A DNA stretch of 64,000 nucleotides, from positions 130,270,545 to 130,334,544 of the forward strand of contig OZ018328.1 in assembly GCA_963969495.1 (NCBI GenBank), given 5' to 3'. The translations under genes and the position numbers were made by a program. Under the pieces are notes generated by a model that was given only the letters and a program-made list of their open reading frames with translations, did not search any database and was not told where the DNA came from. This DNA is from Ceratothoa steindachneri (Eukaryota; Arthropoda; Malacostraca; Isopoda; Cymothoidae). Shown in pieces: positions 10,425 through 22,268 of this stretch. How positions within the stretch are numbered: the stretch's first letter is position 1; each line of letters opens with the position of its first letter.

Positions 10425-11678
10425 ATGGAGGCCCTCCCTAAGAGGGTCCCCCTACGGACCTTACCCGGTAAAAAGACCCCCGAAAAGAAGATCGTTTGCG
10501 AATCCTTATTCGCAAACTTAAGGATTGCTCTCATCAAACTGATAGACATTCCAAATGGTTTCATCGCCATGTGCGGTGAAACCAAGGACATCGACCGGCT
10601 CCTTTCTGACGAAGGGGCCGAAGTCCTCAAACAAATGGACCTGGAAGCCAAAACCCCACCAGCAATCTCTGCAAATAGAAGTATTATTTGCCGTAAAGTA
10701 GAGAGCTGGGTTGGCGAAAACTCCCCCGCAGAGAACAAAAATGAAATCAAGAAAAACCACAATTGGGCGAAAATAAGGGAGGTGATCAAATTTAGAGATC
10801 ACACCCATGTTTTCAAGGTGACTTTCAACACGACCGAAATGGCCCACAAGGCGGCAACCGAGGGACTCCTCATTTTCAATATGAGGATCCCAGGATCAAA
10901 CATCGAGCACGAAAAATATCACAATATTCAGATGTGCTTCGTATGTTATGCCCTCGAAGACCACACAACCGCTAACTGTCCCCAAAAAGGCACAACCTGG
11001 TGCAGTGAATGTGCCACGCAGGGTCATCGCTATGACGCCTGTAAGAGCCAGGAAAAGAAATGCATGAACTGCAAGGGGCCCCATCGAACGATGGCCCTGA
11101 ACTGCCCAAGGAGAAAGGACATAATTAAAAAAAAGGAAGAGGAAGAAAAGAAGAAAAAAAGTCAAACCTACGCGAGCACTTTAAAGAAAAGTGAAGGGAT
11201 GGCCTCAACAATGGCAACCCCCTCACCTGTGATCTTTACAAACGACCTCAGTGCGAAGATCCTAATTTGCATTACTCATGCAAATGTGGCAAACGCGGTC
11301 AAACCCGGATGCTACAACCGGGTATTGAACGCGCTGCTAAAGGCCAACAATCTCCCTTCCATCATCGTTCCTGATGACCCGGAATGCTCTAAGGCATTCA
11401 AGGATAGTGTCATCAAGAACAATAGCGCCGAAGCAAAAGCCACGGGACTAAAAGAAGTAATAGAATCTCCCCCGTCGGAAGATTCAGAAGAAGAAGATGA
11501 AGCGAATGAAGAAGATGAAACCACTTCTTCGGATAGTGACGAGGGCCCATGCACTCGCACTAGGGCAACAAAGAGTCAGTCAAAGACTCCCAGCCCTCCC
11601 CCGAAGAAGGTAAAGCCTGGGCACCCCAGACCCGCTCCACAGGCCCCCAAGAGTAAGAAAAAGAAGAAACACAGGTAA
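10425..11678 (+). CDS. A1 ORF1, zinc-knuckle Gag-like protein (417 aa)
   Basis: An RNA-binding, chaperone-type protein expected to form the RNP with LINE RNA. Residues 1-165 are an N-terminal module conserved in the other ORF1s here (LIDIPNGFIAMC, WAKIREVIKF, HTHVFKVTF). Three knuckles follow: C171-x2-C-x5-H-x4-C, C193-x2-C-x4-H-x4-C and C213-x2-C-x3-H-x6-C. A Lys-rich stretch leads to a conserved post-knuckle domain at about 275-310 (ILICITHANVANAVKPGCY, LNALLKANNL). The tail is acidic (EDSEEEDEANEEDE) then basic. The ATG at 10425 has a G at +4 and is the first in frame. ORF2 starts 11 bases after the stop. Unlike C1, C2 and D, this ORF1 lacks the extra C-terminal domain. Confidence 0.88.
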   Translation: MEALPKRVPLRTLPGKKTPEKKIVCESLFANLRIALIKLIDIPNGFIAMCGETKDIDRLLSDEGAEVLKQMDLEAKTPPAISANRSIICRKVESWVGENSPAENKNEIKKNHNWAKIREVIKFRDHTHVFKVTFNTTEMAHKAATEGLLIFNMRIPGSNIEHEKYHNIQMCFVCYALEDHTTANCPQKGTTWCSECATQGHRYDACKSQEKKCMNCKGPHRTMALNCPRRKDIIKKKEEEEKKKKSQTYASTLKKSEGMASTMATPSPVIFTNDLSAKILICITHANVANAVKPGCYNRVLNALLKANNLPSIIVPDDPECSKAFKDSVIKNNSAEAKATGLKEVIESPPSEDSEEEDEANEEDETTSSDSDEGPCTRTRATKSQSKTPSPPPKKVKPGHPRPAPQAPKSKKKKKHR

Positions 11679-11689
11679 CTCATCTTACC

Positions 11690-14428
11690 ATGGAGCGGAA
11701 CTCACTAAGAATTCTGGAAATAAACACCAATGGCTGGACAAACAAAAGAACTCTCTACGGAAATGTGTTCAGGGAAATAGATGCAGATGTCATCTTGATT
11801 TCTGAACATGGGATTGACACTCGTAGTTCTGAAATTAAGATCTGGAACTACGACGTGTTAATCACGAATTACTCTCAAGAGCGGTACGACGGTGCCGCCA
11901 TCGCCATCAAAAGAGGGATCAAGTATAGACCCATAAGAAACTTGGAAGAATCCTATCTTGCAATAGAGGTCGAACTCGATATAGGAAAGCTGGTCATTGC
12001 CACCGGGTACCAGCCGCCGAGACGAGAATATTTGCCAATCCATTCTCTCTCTGGCCTATTTGGCAGAAGGACCCCCACCATATTAATGGGGGACCTTAAT
12101 GCCAGATGTCGGGATTCTGGGTACAGGACCTGCAATGGAATTGGAAGGTGCCTGGATACTATGATGGACCGAAACATGGTCCATACAATAGGCCCGGACT
12201 TCCCAACCTATACTCGAGGAAGAAGTGCCACAAAACCAGACATTTGTCTGGCTAATCGTCAGCTGCCGTTCAATTACTACATGGAACCAGTCCAGGTACT
12301 ATTTAGTGATCATATAGGGATCCTACTCACCATCAATAGGAACCCTATACAAGTCCCAGCTCCAGTCAGAAAAGACTACAGGAGAGCCGACTGGGCACGG
12401 TACGCTGGTCTCCTCGAGGCCTATCGCCCACCAGATCTGGACGAGGCAATTCTCGAGGAGATAGACGAGGCACTCGACGACCTCAACGAACATCTAATTA
12501 TTGCAGATAGGGCTTGCATCCCCAAAACCCAGTATAAAACCATCTCCTCATACAGGTGGACTGGGTATATGAAAGAGCTTTATAGAGAATTGAGAGTTAT
12601 GTACGAGTTAAATATAACAAATGCAACATTTGACTCGCTACAACGAAGTAGAGAGATCAAGGAAGAGCTCAACCAGCTGATCCTCGAACAACAACAGAGA
12701 CAATGGGACGATGCGATCGAGAGCCTCGATCAAGATGCATCCCCCAAGGACTTTTGGAAGAAAGTCAAAAGTCTCAGAGGATCATCTGGAAAAAAGAAGA
12801 AAATGGAAATCCAAAAAGAAGATGGATCCATTGAAACTGCAGATAATATATTCGAAGAGATATTCCGGCGTTATTGGGAAAAAATCTTCAGCATATCGGA
12901 AGATGAAAACGAAGATTTCGATATAGAGTTCGAAAATAACATCGTAGACGAGCTTAACACGGTAATACATCGAAAGCATCCTCATCACCAGGTGGATAGA
13001 CTGCGTGACGGAGACGCCGAGATCACAGAAGAAGAGATCCTTGGCGCACTCCGCTCATTCCGACAAAAAGCCCCAGGCCAATCGGGGCTTACGAAGCTTA
13101 ACTTCGAAAAGGCACCAGCCAACATCATCGAAGGAATGAGACGAATTCTTAACGCATGTCTGAATACAGGGTACTTTCCAGATGCTTACAAAACGGCCAA
13201 AATGATCTTTTTGCCCAAGCATGGAAAGGACCCTACGTTGAGAGAGAGCTACCGCCCAATTTCACTCCTGGAATTTGGCGGGAAACTCTTTGAGAAGATC
13301 CTCAACGGAAGACTGGTGTCTCACCTGGAAGAAAACTCCCTCTACAACCCTTGCCAATTCGGGTTTAGAAAGAAGCGAAGTACGGAAATGGCAATTAATG
13401 TCATAACGGAAAAGCTTTCCTAAGCCAAACGGGACAGGAGTTATGTGGATATCGTTTGTCGGGATGTGTCAAAGGCGTTTGATAAGGTGTGGCAGCGGGG
13501 CATGCAGTATAAGATCTTAAGACTGGGTCTAAGTGAAAACTTAGAAAGAACTCTCTGTGACTATGTCATGGAGAGAGCGGCGTATGTCAGTCTAGGGTGC
13601 ACGGACGGACCAAAGTTTCCGCTCACTGCGGGCCTCCCGCAGGTGGGGTGTCTGTCCCCCACCCTTTACTCGATATACACCGCGGACGTCCCAGACCCTG
13701 TGTACCCCAATTCCCTCAATATTCAATACGCCGATGATTTCAGCCAGATAATCGTATCTCCATGGAGGCATGCGCCGTGGCAAGCTCGCATGACAGCGAT
13801 GGAAATCGCGAACCTTAACAACTACGAGGCTCTGTGGAAAATAAGAACCAACCAAAAGAAATTCAAGGTGGTCTCCATCGGACGCACCTCAAGGGCAGAC
13901 GTGCGTGTGGGGGATACGCGATACCCCTACACCAACGAATGCAATGTACTCGGTATGAAAATCACCTTTACCGGGTACAAAAAGCACGTCGAAGAAAGAA
14001 TTTCTCGAGCCTCGTCCGCTGTCAGAACTCTATACAGCTTCAGAAATCTACGTGAAAGCAACAAGAAGAAGATCTACAATGCCTTTGTAAGATCTACGTT
14101 GCTTTACCCCGCCTCCACCCTCTCATGTGTCTCAAAAACACAAAAGAGGCGTCTTCAAGTAGTGCAAAATAAATGCATGTACCTAATAACGGGTACGCGC
14201 AGGCATGAAAGAAGACGGCAAGAAGACCTGCACAGAGAGGCGGGGATAATTCCCATTAACAAAGTCATAGAAGAACGGACCCGGAAAATGCAGGATCTGG
14301 TTAATCGTGAACTGAGTGATGAAATCACCCAGATGATTAACCAGAACAGAAGAGCTGAATGTCGCCCCAGATTCCCCAGCTCCGCCAACCGAGTGGCTGG
14401 CGGAGACGAAGTGCCGTTCTATGCGTAA
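11690..14428 (+). pseudogene. A1 ORF2, APE endonuclease-reverse transcriptase with one stop
   Basis: Target-primed reverse transcription enzyme, 912 codons in one frame interrupted only by TAA at 13421-13423. The APE-type endonuclease occupies residues 1-230 (LEINTNGW, ISEHGI, GYQPPRR, GDLNAR, SDHIGI). The RT follows (YRPISLLEFGGKLFEKI, FGFRKKRSTEMA, RDVSKAFDKVW, LPQVGCLSPTLY). The catalytic QYADD is at 13724-13738. The C-terminal region (STLLYPAS, RLQVVQNKCM) ends KVPFYA-like without a recognisable RNase H. The ATG at 11690 sits in ACCATGG, a strong animal initiation context. The stop falls between two RT motifs and truncates the enzyme before its active site. Confidence 0.9.
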
Positions 14429-14992
14429 AATGAGAATGAAGAAACCTGTGATACAAGATCAATCACAAGAACAATGAAGATACTCGAAACCTTACTACGA
14501 CAAGTTACCGATAAAGACAACCCTACCAAGAATTGAAAAACCCACCGATTAAGAAGAGAACTTCGAAAGAAGTAAACTACAAAAGAAGAAAGAAGAAACA
14601 ATTATACTACTAAAATACACATACAATAAAACAATACAACAAGCACGCACTTAAATATAGTTAAAAACATATACAAAACAGGCAATGCACAACACAAACC
14701 ATAAAAATACTAAAGTTGCTAAGACAAATGGCTTGAACGCCATAATAGTTATAATTTTATAATTTTATAACTTTATAATTATTACCAAAAACCAAAAACA
14801 ACAAAAATGAACTCACACAACCAAGAAAATAAATGAAAGTGATAAGTCTGATCACCAGACCCTAGGTATCTCTTTGCACCTCTTCCACACTTCTTTCTCT
14901 CTTCTCCACTTGTCTATTTTCTCTGTCCCCCCCCCACACCCTATCGTCTCCCCTCACATGCACCCGCACTTATACAAAGTCAAAGTCAAAGT
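14429..14992 (+). other. A1 3'UTR and tandem tail
   Basis: An A-rich UTR, then a pyrimidine-rich stretch. GGCTTGAACGCC at 14730-14741 is a short palindrome conserved in the 3'UTRs of C1, C3, C2 and E. A further small hairpin, GTGAT-AAGTCTG-ATCAC, is at about 14838-14854. The element ends with three copies of CAAAGT (14975-14992) instead of poly(A). Confidence 0.7.
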
Positions 14993-15455
14993 AGCCCGTC
15001 TGTATGGTGCAATAATTCTTTTTAGCCCATCTGTACACAGACAACTTCCATTTGTTTTAACTGTCGTATGGAGCAACAATTTGTTATTTTACACTGCCTT
15101 TAAAGGGCTTAAATCCATCTCTTTAAGCCTGACTTTAAGGAACAACAATCTGTTTCTTTTGTCTCACATTTTGTCATCAAAAATGTGTTTTATTAGCCTG
15201 TTAAGGAGCAAAATTTCATTTCTTTCAGTCCGTCTTTATTGAACGAAAATTCGTTCCTCTTAGCTTGTGTTTAGCGAGCAACAATCCTTTTCTTTAGCAC
15301 GTCTTTAATTAGCAAATATCCGATTCATTTAGCCAGTCTTTTCCGAGCAACATTCTATTCTTTAAGCTCGTCTTTACGGTAGAAAAATCTATGGCTTTTC
15401 GACTGTCTTTAGGAAGAATAGAAATACTTTATTTTATCATATTTTTAATGAGCAA
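14993..15455 (+). repeat. 35 bp satellite, tract 3
   Basis: About 13 degenerate monomers between LINE A1 and the CACTA-like element, same strand as the other tracts. The tract stops at GAGCAA followed by the 3 bp target TTA. Confidence 0.88.
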
Positions 15456-15906
15456 TTACACTGGCCACCAATTTAAACTTTTTTTAATCAACAGAGATCT
15501 GAGCAAACTTTTCTCATGGCATTTTTCTTGCTGAGTAAATCTGACTTTAGTGTTTCTTTAGCACGTCAAGTTTTCGAGATATTCGAAAATGCAACATGAC
15601 CACCGTCGCTGATAGAATGTAGCGTTTTACTCTGATTTTTTCGCCGAAACTGGTGATATATGGTTGCATAGCGCCATTGCTAGAAAAAAATTGCCTTCTG
15701 TATATCTCCATATGCATTGAGAAGTTGAACTGACACAAAATAATGCATTTAACATATATAAACTCTAAAATTTATCATTCTCTTTAGGCGTAAACATATG
15801 ATAAAGATAAATAGCCATGTTTTGTTTATTCCACAAGCATCATAAAGTTAATGTTACTTATATTGCATGTATAAGAATGGTAAACAATGATTGAAGTGCT
15901 AATAAG

Positions 15907-17767
15907 TCAAAACTCGAATTCATAAACGTTGTGCATGGGATTTGTGTTCGAATTTTTCTCAGGATTATCACGATACAAAATCCAACAATGATCTCCCATC
16001 ATGCTCTCATTACAAAATCCTTGATAGTGAATTTCCATGGTCTTGATATCCTGGTGGAAACGCTCACCTTCCTCGTCACTTACGACTGCAAGATTTTCTG
16101 GGAAAAAGTCTAGGTGCGAATGCAGGAAATGGATTTTAAGTGACATACGGCATCCTATTTCTTTATAAAATTGAAGAAGGTTTTCCACGCCATCTCTGTA
16201 GGCAGGTGACTTGTTGATGCCCAGAAAGTTTGCACATAACCACTTGAAGGCTAGCCATGCATTTAGTTTAAGAGGAATGAGGGTCTTCTCGAAGTCAGAG
16301 TCTGCTAAAACCTCCCTAATTTGTGGTCCCACAAATATTCCTTCTTTTAGTTTTGCTGCGCTCAGTTGTGGAAATGTTTTGCACAAATATTGCAATCCTT
16401 GAGTTTTTCATTAGACCTAGTTTCAAATGAAGAGGTGGCAGATATATTTTCTGAGGCTCTACAAGGAAGACAGACTGAACACTGCTTATTTCAGGCTCAT
16501 ATGTAGATCGAAGTGGCCAGTCACGCTTGTCATAATGTTTTGCAGTGGCATGGCTATCTCACAGGCAGAGGAAGCAACAGTACTTCGTGAATCCGCCTTG
16601 CATACCCATTAGCATGCCTATGACTTTTAGATCACCACAGATGTACCGCTGATGGGCTTGGTAGTTTATGGCTTTAAGAAGAATATCCATATTTTCATAT
16701 GTCTCTTTAAGGTGGACAGAATGGCCAATAGGAATGGAAGGCTTAACATTGTCATTGTGCAAAAGGACAGCTTTCAGACTTGTCTTATAAGCATCAATAA
16801 CGAGACGCCAGTCAGATGCCTCATATGTCTGTGACAAGGCTTCGAACAATCCATTTATATTATGGCAGTAGCAGAGAGGTTCATTAACTGTGAAGAATGA
16901 AGTTAAATCACGATTACGCTTTCTAAAGTAACTCACATGCACATTTTGCTCCAGTAAGAATTTTTCCTGTAGTCGAGATGCTAGAAGTTCTGCTTTCTCC
17001 TTTGACAGTGACATATCTCTCACAAGATCATTCAAATCTGCCTGAGTAAATAACTTGGGCTCAGAGTTAGCATCCTCATATNNNNNNNNNNNNNNNNNNN
17101 NNNNNNNNNNNNNNNNNNNNNNNNNNNNNNNNNNNNNNNNNNNNNNNNNNNNNNNNNNNNNNNNNNNNNNNNNNNNNNNNNNNNNNNNNNNNNNNNNNNN
17201 NNNNNNNNNNNNNNNNNNNNNNNNNNNNNNNNNNNNNNNNNNNNNNNNNNNNNNNNNNNNNNNNNNNNNNNNNNNNNNNNNAGTTAGCATCCTCATATTC
17301 AACATCCGCATCTAATGTGCATGCACCGTCAGTACTACTATCATCACTGATATTATCAGGTACGAGGCCATCATCAGGTGGAACTGGAATTGGCAAAGAT
17401 ACATCATGTGGAACTGGTCTGCACGCCGAATCCATGGTTGGATAAACAACTTGGTTCTTGATCTTGTGGTCACATTGCAGAAATAGCAATCTTCGAGATG
17501 ATCTCTGGACTCTCTCCATATCATAGGAACAGCGAAGGGCATTGAAGCTTTCTTCTTTTTTTTAATCCAGTCACGTAATCCATTAGAGCAGGAAGTAAAA
17601 ATTTGGTGTGGTGCCCATGCTTTAACTCGATCACCCAGAGGGCAAATGAAGTAGAGTTTGTACATTTTCTTTATATCATTTGTGATAGTACGCTGCTGAG
17701 ATTTTGTTGTAAAATGCCCACATACATAACAGAATTTATCTGGATGATATTTGCACTCTCGAGGCAT
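15907..17767 (-). pseudogene. conserved transposon protein of unknown function (CACTA-like element)
   Basis: About 545 residues after removing the assembly gap. The N-terminus (MPRECKYHPDKFCYVCGHF) has a CxxC pair, with further Cys-rich and WIKKKKKASMPFAVPM blocks. A frameshift lies near 17460-17480. An acidic linker (DISDDSSTDGACTLDADVEYEDAN) crosses the N gap. The core has LKAVLLHN, PIGHSVHLKETYENMD, YICGDLKVIGMLMGMQGG, CCFLCL. After a break near 16400-16560 it continues GPQIREVLADSDF, FLHSHLDFFPENLAVVSDEE and GERFHQDIKTMEIHYQGF. I recall very similar proteins as repeated uncharacterised entries in several invertebrate genomes, but I cannot name a domain. The conserved Cys, His and Asp residues suggest an enzymatic or zinc-binding core; that is inference. 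Confidence 0.72.
17082..17281. other. assembly gap of 200 N with overlapping flanks
   Basis: The 17 bases before the gap (17065-17081, AGTTAGCATCCTCATAT) are identical to the 17 after it (17282-17298). The minus-strand protein reads YEDAN on both sides. Most simply the two contigs overlap and no sequence is missing. Confidence 0.9.
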
Positions 17768-18185
17768 TGTTACTGCTTTGTGGAAATATTTGGAAGCCTC
17801 TTATGATCAACGCAAAAGGAGCAGCTTAGAAGATGCACATCACATGAGGAACCTGAAAGCATAAAACAAAATTATAAATAATTGCTCAAATATACATGCG
17901 GGTTACAAATGTAAATGAATTCTTCTCTATACCCCTTTAACCAGAAAGAACTCACGAAGCATCTAGTTTTCTCATCTTAGCAGTACAATAATGATGCATG
18001 CAATAGAGCAATACCAATAATATACTACATTTTATAATCGCAGGCGGCCATTTTGAATTTTTGGCATATCTTAAAAACGGTAGGTGTTAGAGCAAAACCT
18101 AAGGCAGATTCGGATTGAGCATGGGAAATACATTTAGAAAAATATAGTAAGGTCTCTGATGAAAAATGTGTGTTGACCAGTGTTA

Positions 18186-21100
18186 TCGTTGCCCTCGTCT
18201 TTAGAGGGCAACAAAACTTTTCTTTCTAATAGCCCGATCTTTACTCAACAACAATCCGTATCGTTTACCGCGTCTTAACGAAGCAACAATCTCTTCTATT
18301 AGTGCGTTTTTTGCCCTTCTTTAGTGAACATCAATTAGATTAGTTTATCGTGTCTTTACAGAGTAACAATGCGTTTCATTTGGCTTCTCTTTAAAAAGAA
18401 AAATTCCATTTCTTATTGCCCGTCTTTAGGGTGCAAATATTCGTTTGTTTAGCCTGAATTTAAGGTGCAATAATCCATTTCTTTTAGCCCGTCTTTAGGG
18501 AACAAAAATCCGCTTCATATACCCCGTCTTTAGGAAGAACAAATGAGTTTATTTTAGTCTGTATTTTGAGATCAACAATCTTTTTCATTTTTACTGGCCT
18601 TTTGAAACAAAAATCCGGTTCTTACTTTATTCTAGTAGCTCGTCTTTAAGGAAGAAGATTCCGTTTCTATTAGCCTATCGTTAGGAGCAAAAAAGCGTTT
18701 CTTTAAGCCGGTCTTTATTGAGCGGGAGCCCGTTTGTTTTAGCCAATCTTAATGGAGCAACAATCCAGTGGTTTAATCCAATCTTTAGTGAATTAAAATA
18801 CATTTATTTTACCTTTTATAAAGAGCAAAACTCCGATTCATTTAGCTTGTATTTACAGAGTAACAATCTCTTTCTTTTACCCCGTCAATAATGAGCAACA
18901 ATCTGTTCCTTTTAGCTCGTCTTTGCTGAAAAACAATCAGTTTATTTATTATCTTTACGAATTAGAAATCCATTACTTTTACTTCGTGTTTAGAGAAAAA
19001 AAATCTGTTTCCTTAGCCATCTTTAGAATGAAATATTAGTTTCTTTTAACTCATCGTTACTGAACAAAAATCCGTTTCTTTTAGCCCGTGTTTAGGAGCA
19101 ACCATCCGTTCTTTTTGCTCGTTTTTACTGAGCATCGTTTTTTTTTTTGGAGGGCCACCTTTAGAGATCAACAATCCGTTTCTTTAACCCGTCTTTAGGA
19201 AGCAATAACCTGTTGCTTTTCACTTTTCTTTTGGGAGCTAAAGTCCTATTGTTTCAACCTCTCTTTATTGAGGAGCAATCCGTTTTTAGACCGTATTTAA
19301 TGAGTAACAATCCATTTCTACTGAGCAACATTCCAATTCCCTTAGCATGTCTTTACCGAGCAATAATCTGAAGATTTTTACTGTGTTAGCAAAAATTCAT
19401 TTCTTTAAACTTGCATTTAATGAGAATTAATCTGTTTCTTCTGTAGCCTGATGATAGGCTACAAAAATCCGTTTCTTTTAGCCTGTCCTTAAAAGCAACA
19501 GTCCATTTCATTTAGTCTGTATTTAATGAGCAACATTCCCTCTCTCTTAACCAGCATTTAATTAGTATCCTTTTTTTATTTAACTGGTCTTTACGGAGCA
19601 ACAATCCGTTATTTTCATTTAGGCCTCATTTACTGAACAACAAAATTTTCTTTTAGGCCTACTTTACTGAACAAAATTCTATTTCATTTAACCAGTCTTG
19701 AGAGAGAAAAAATCCGTTTCATTTAGCTTGTTTTTACCATTCCTATTAACCCTACTTTACTAAGCAACAATCCTTTATTTTAGGCCATTTTACTGAGCAA
19801 CATTACATTCATTTTAGCCCTTCCTTACGGAGAATAATTCTTTTGATTTTCGGGTCTTTATAGTGAGAAAAATTACGTTTCATTTAGCCTTTATTTAAGG
19901 AGTGAAACTCCGTTTCTTTTAGCTCGTCTTTGCAGAGAAAAAATCCCTTTTACTTTATTCCTTTTTAAGTAATAAAAAAACACCGTTGTTTTATGAGTCT
20001 TTAAGGAGCAATATTCTCTTTTGTTTAACTCATGTGTAATTAGCGACAATAGCAATATTTCCCGCGTCCTTATTTAGTAGCATTCCCGTATATTGACGCG
20101 TCTTTATTGAGCCCCAATTCATTTAACTAAACCCATATTTACGGAGCGACAATCTGCTTTCTTTAACCGTCTTTACGGACCACAAATCCCTTTCTTCTAC
20201 CTCGTATTTAGAAACCAAAAATCTTATTATTACTCGTCTTTAGGAAGCAACAATCCCTGTCTTTTGGCATGTCTTTACTCCCCTACACTCCATCTCTTTA
20301 AGCCCATCTTTATGAAACAACAATTTATTTGATTTAGGACACTTAGATGGAGAAAAATCCTCCTTTTTTAGCCCGTCTTTACTGAGCAACAATCTGTTAC
20401 TTTTACCCTACATGTAGGGAGCAAATTCGCTTCTTTTAACAGGTTTTATGACGCAATAATCAGTTGATTTATCTTCTCTTAAGTGAGCAAAATCTCTCTT
20501 TTAGCCCGTCTTTACTGAGAATAATCTAGTTATTTTTGCCCATCTTTAGTGAGCAAAGATATGTTTTGTTTAGCTTGTCTTTAGGGAGTATGAACCAGTT
20601 ACTTTTAGTTGTGTTTATGGAGGAAAAATGCATTTATTTTAACATGTTTTAATGAGCATCAATCAGATTCTTCTTGCTCGTGTTTACTGATCAAAATCCG
20701 TTTCATCCTGCCCGTTCTTACAGAGCAACATTCCGTTGCTTATAGTCTGTCTTCAGAAGCCAACACTTTGTTTCTTTTAGTACGTATTTACTGAGAAACA
20801 ATCGGTTTCTCTTAACCCGTCGTTACTAAGGGTCAATCCGTTTCTTTTAACTCACCTTTACGCAGCAACAATCCGTTGCTTTTAGTAAAATTTCATTTAT
20901 CTTAGCCTCTCCTTATTGAGAAAAATCAGATTCATTTGGCTCGTCTTTGTTGAGGAACAATCCGTTTCTACTTCCCCGTTTTTATGGAGCAAAATTCAGT
21001 TTCTATTAGTCTGTCTTTTCATTGACCAACGATGAGTAGCTTTTAGCCTGTGTTTAAAGGGAAAAATCCATTTCATTTAGCTCGTCTTGAATGAGCAAAA

Positions 21101-22268
21101 ATTCGTTTCTTTTAGCTCATCTTTACTGAGCAACAATACATTTCTTTTAGCCTACATTTAGAAAGCGACAATTTATTGTGTTTCATTTGTCGATAGAGAG
21201 CAAAACTCCGTTTATAGACTATATTTGAGGTGGATCAATCCATTTCTTTTAGCCCATTCTTACTTAGCAACATTCCGTTCCCTCCAACCTCTCTTTACAG
21301 AGCAAGACTCGGTTTCTTTTAGTTCGTATTTACTGAGCAACTATCAGTTTGTTTTGACCAGTATTTACTGTGTGTCAATTCGTTTCTTTTATCCCGTCTT
21401 TACGGAGCAAAAATTAGTTTCTTTTTGGCTGTCTATATAGAACAAAAGCCGTTTCATTTTGCCTCTCTTTAAAGAGAAAAATCCGATTCATTTAGCTTGT
21501 CTTTACTGAGGAAAAATCAGGTTTTCTCCTATCTTTAGAAAGCAACACTGTTTATTCTAGTCCGTTTTTACCTAGCAACTATACGTTTCTTTTAACTTTT
21601 CATTACTGAGCGTCACTCGTTTATTTTTGTCCGTCTTTACGAAGCAACATTCCGTTTCTTTTTCCTCCTCTTTAGAAACGAACAACTTATTGCATTTCCT
21701 CTGTCTTTAGAGAGCAAAAATCCGTTCCCTTATGCCTGTATTTAAGGAGCAACAATCGGTTTCTTTTAGACAGTTTTTCAGAAGAAACAATCCGTTTCAA
21801 TTAGCATATCTCTTGGAAGAAAGGATGCGTTTGTTTTAGCTCGTCTTTAGGGAGCAACAATCCCTTTCTTTGGGCCTATCTTTATCAATCAAAGATCCGT
21901 TCTTTTCAACCTGCTTGTGAAAAAATAAAATCCGATTCCATAGATTGTCTTTACCGAGCAAAAATCTTTTATTTTAGCCCATCTTAACAGAGTAACGCAC
22001 CATTAATTTTATCACGTCTTTACTAAGTAATAATCAGTTTATTTTGGCTTCTCATTATGGAACAATGATCTGAAGTTTTTCGCTGTATTTATAGATATAA
22101 AATCCATTTTCTTTATCTTGTCCTTAGTGAGTCACCATCTTTTCTTCACCACATCTTTACCATCTTTACTGAGCAACAAACCGATTCATTTAGCCCGTCT
22201 TTAGTGAACAATATTCCTTTTCCTTTAGCATGGCTTAACTGAACTTCAATCCGTTTATCTTATCCCCT
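18186..22268 (+). repeat. 35 bp satellite, tract 4 (largest)
   Basis: About 115 monomers over 4.1 kb. Typical units carry AGCAACAATCCGTTTC, TTTTAGCCCGTC and TTTA(C/G)GG. Individual monomers differ by many substitutions and indels (about 30-40 bp long), so the array is old and not recently homogenised. All monomers have the same orientation. The length is not a multiple of three and no ORF is maintained. The tract ends at CCCTCTGTAC where LINE B1 begins. Confidence 0.93.

Larger units (their letters stand above)
9729..14992 (+). mobile_element. jockey-like LINE A1, near full length
   Basis: A complete-looking non-LTR retrotransposon: 5'UTR of about 0.7 kb, ORF1 (10425-11678), ORF2 (11690-14428) and a 3'UTR ending in three CAAAGT units (14975-14992). 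The satellite stops mid-monomer on the left and resumes at AGCCCGTC on the right, so A1 sits inside one monomer. ORF1 is open and ORF2 has a single in-frame stop, making this the youngest-looking autonomous-type copy in the window. The exact 5' base is uncertain by about 10 bp. Confidence 0.85.
15459..18182 (-). mobile_element. CACTA/CMC-like DNA transposon
   Basis: Left end CACTGGCCACCAA. The right end, inverted, begins CACTGGTCAACAC. The inverted repeat continues imperfectly for about 40 bp. It is flanked by a 3 bp duplication TTA (15456-15458 and 18183-18185). Removing the element restores a satellite monomer, GAGCAA-TTA-TCGTTGCCC. CACTR ends with a 3 bp target duplication are the established signature of the EnSpm/CACTA group. 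The only coding content is the minus-strand protein at 15907-17767. Placing that protein in the CACTA/CMC group is inference from the ends, not from a transposase motif I can name. Confidence 0.72.

Noticed and set aside
13421..13423. Stop in A1 ORF2 as programmed readthrough
   Set aside because: C1 and C2 have no stop at this position, and C1 has different stops elsewhere, so decay is the simpler reading.
18186..22268. Regular ~35 bp repeats resembling a CRISPR array
   Set aside because: Monomers are contiguous with no unique spacers, diverge freely, and the context is a eukaryotic satellite.
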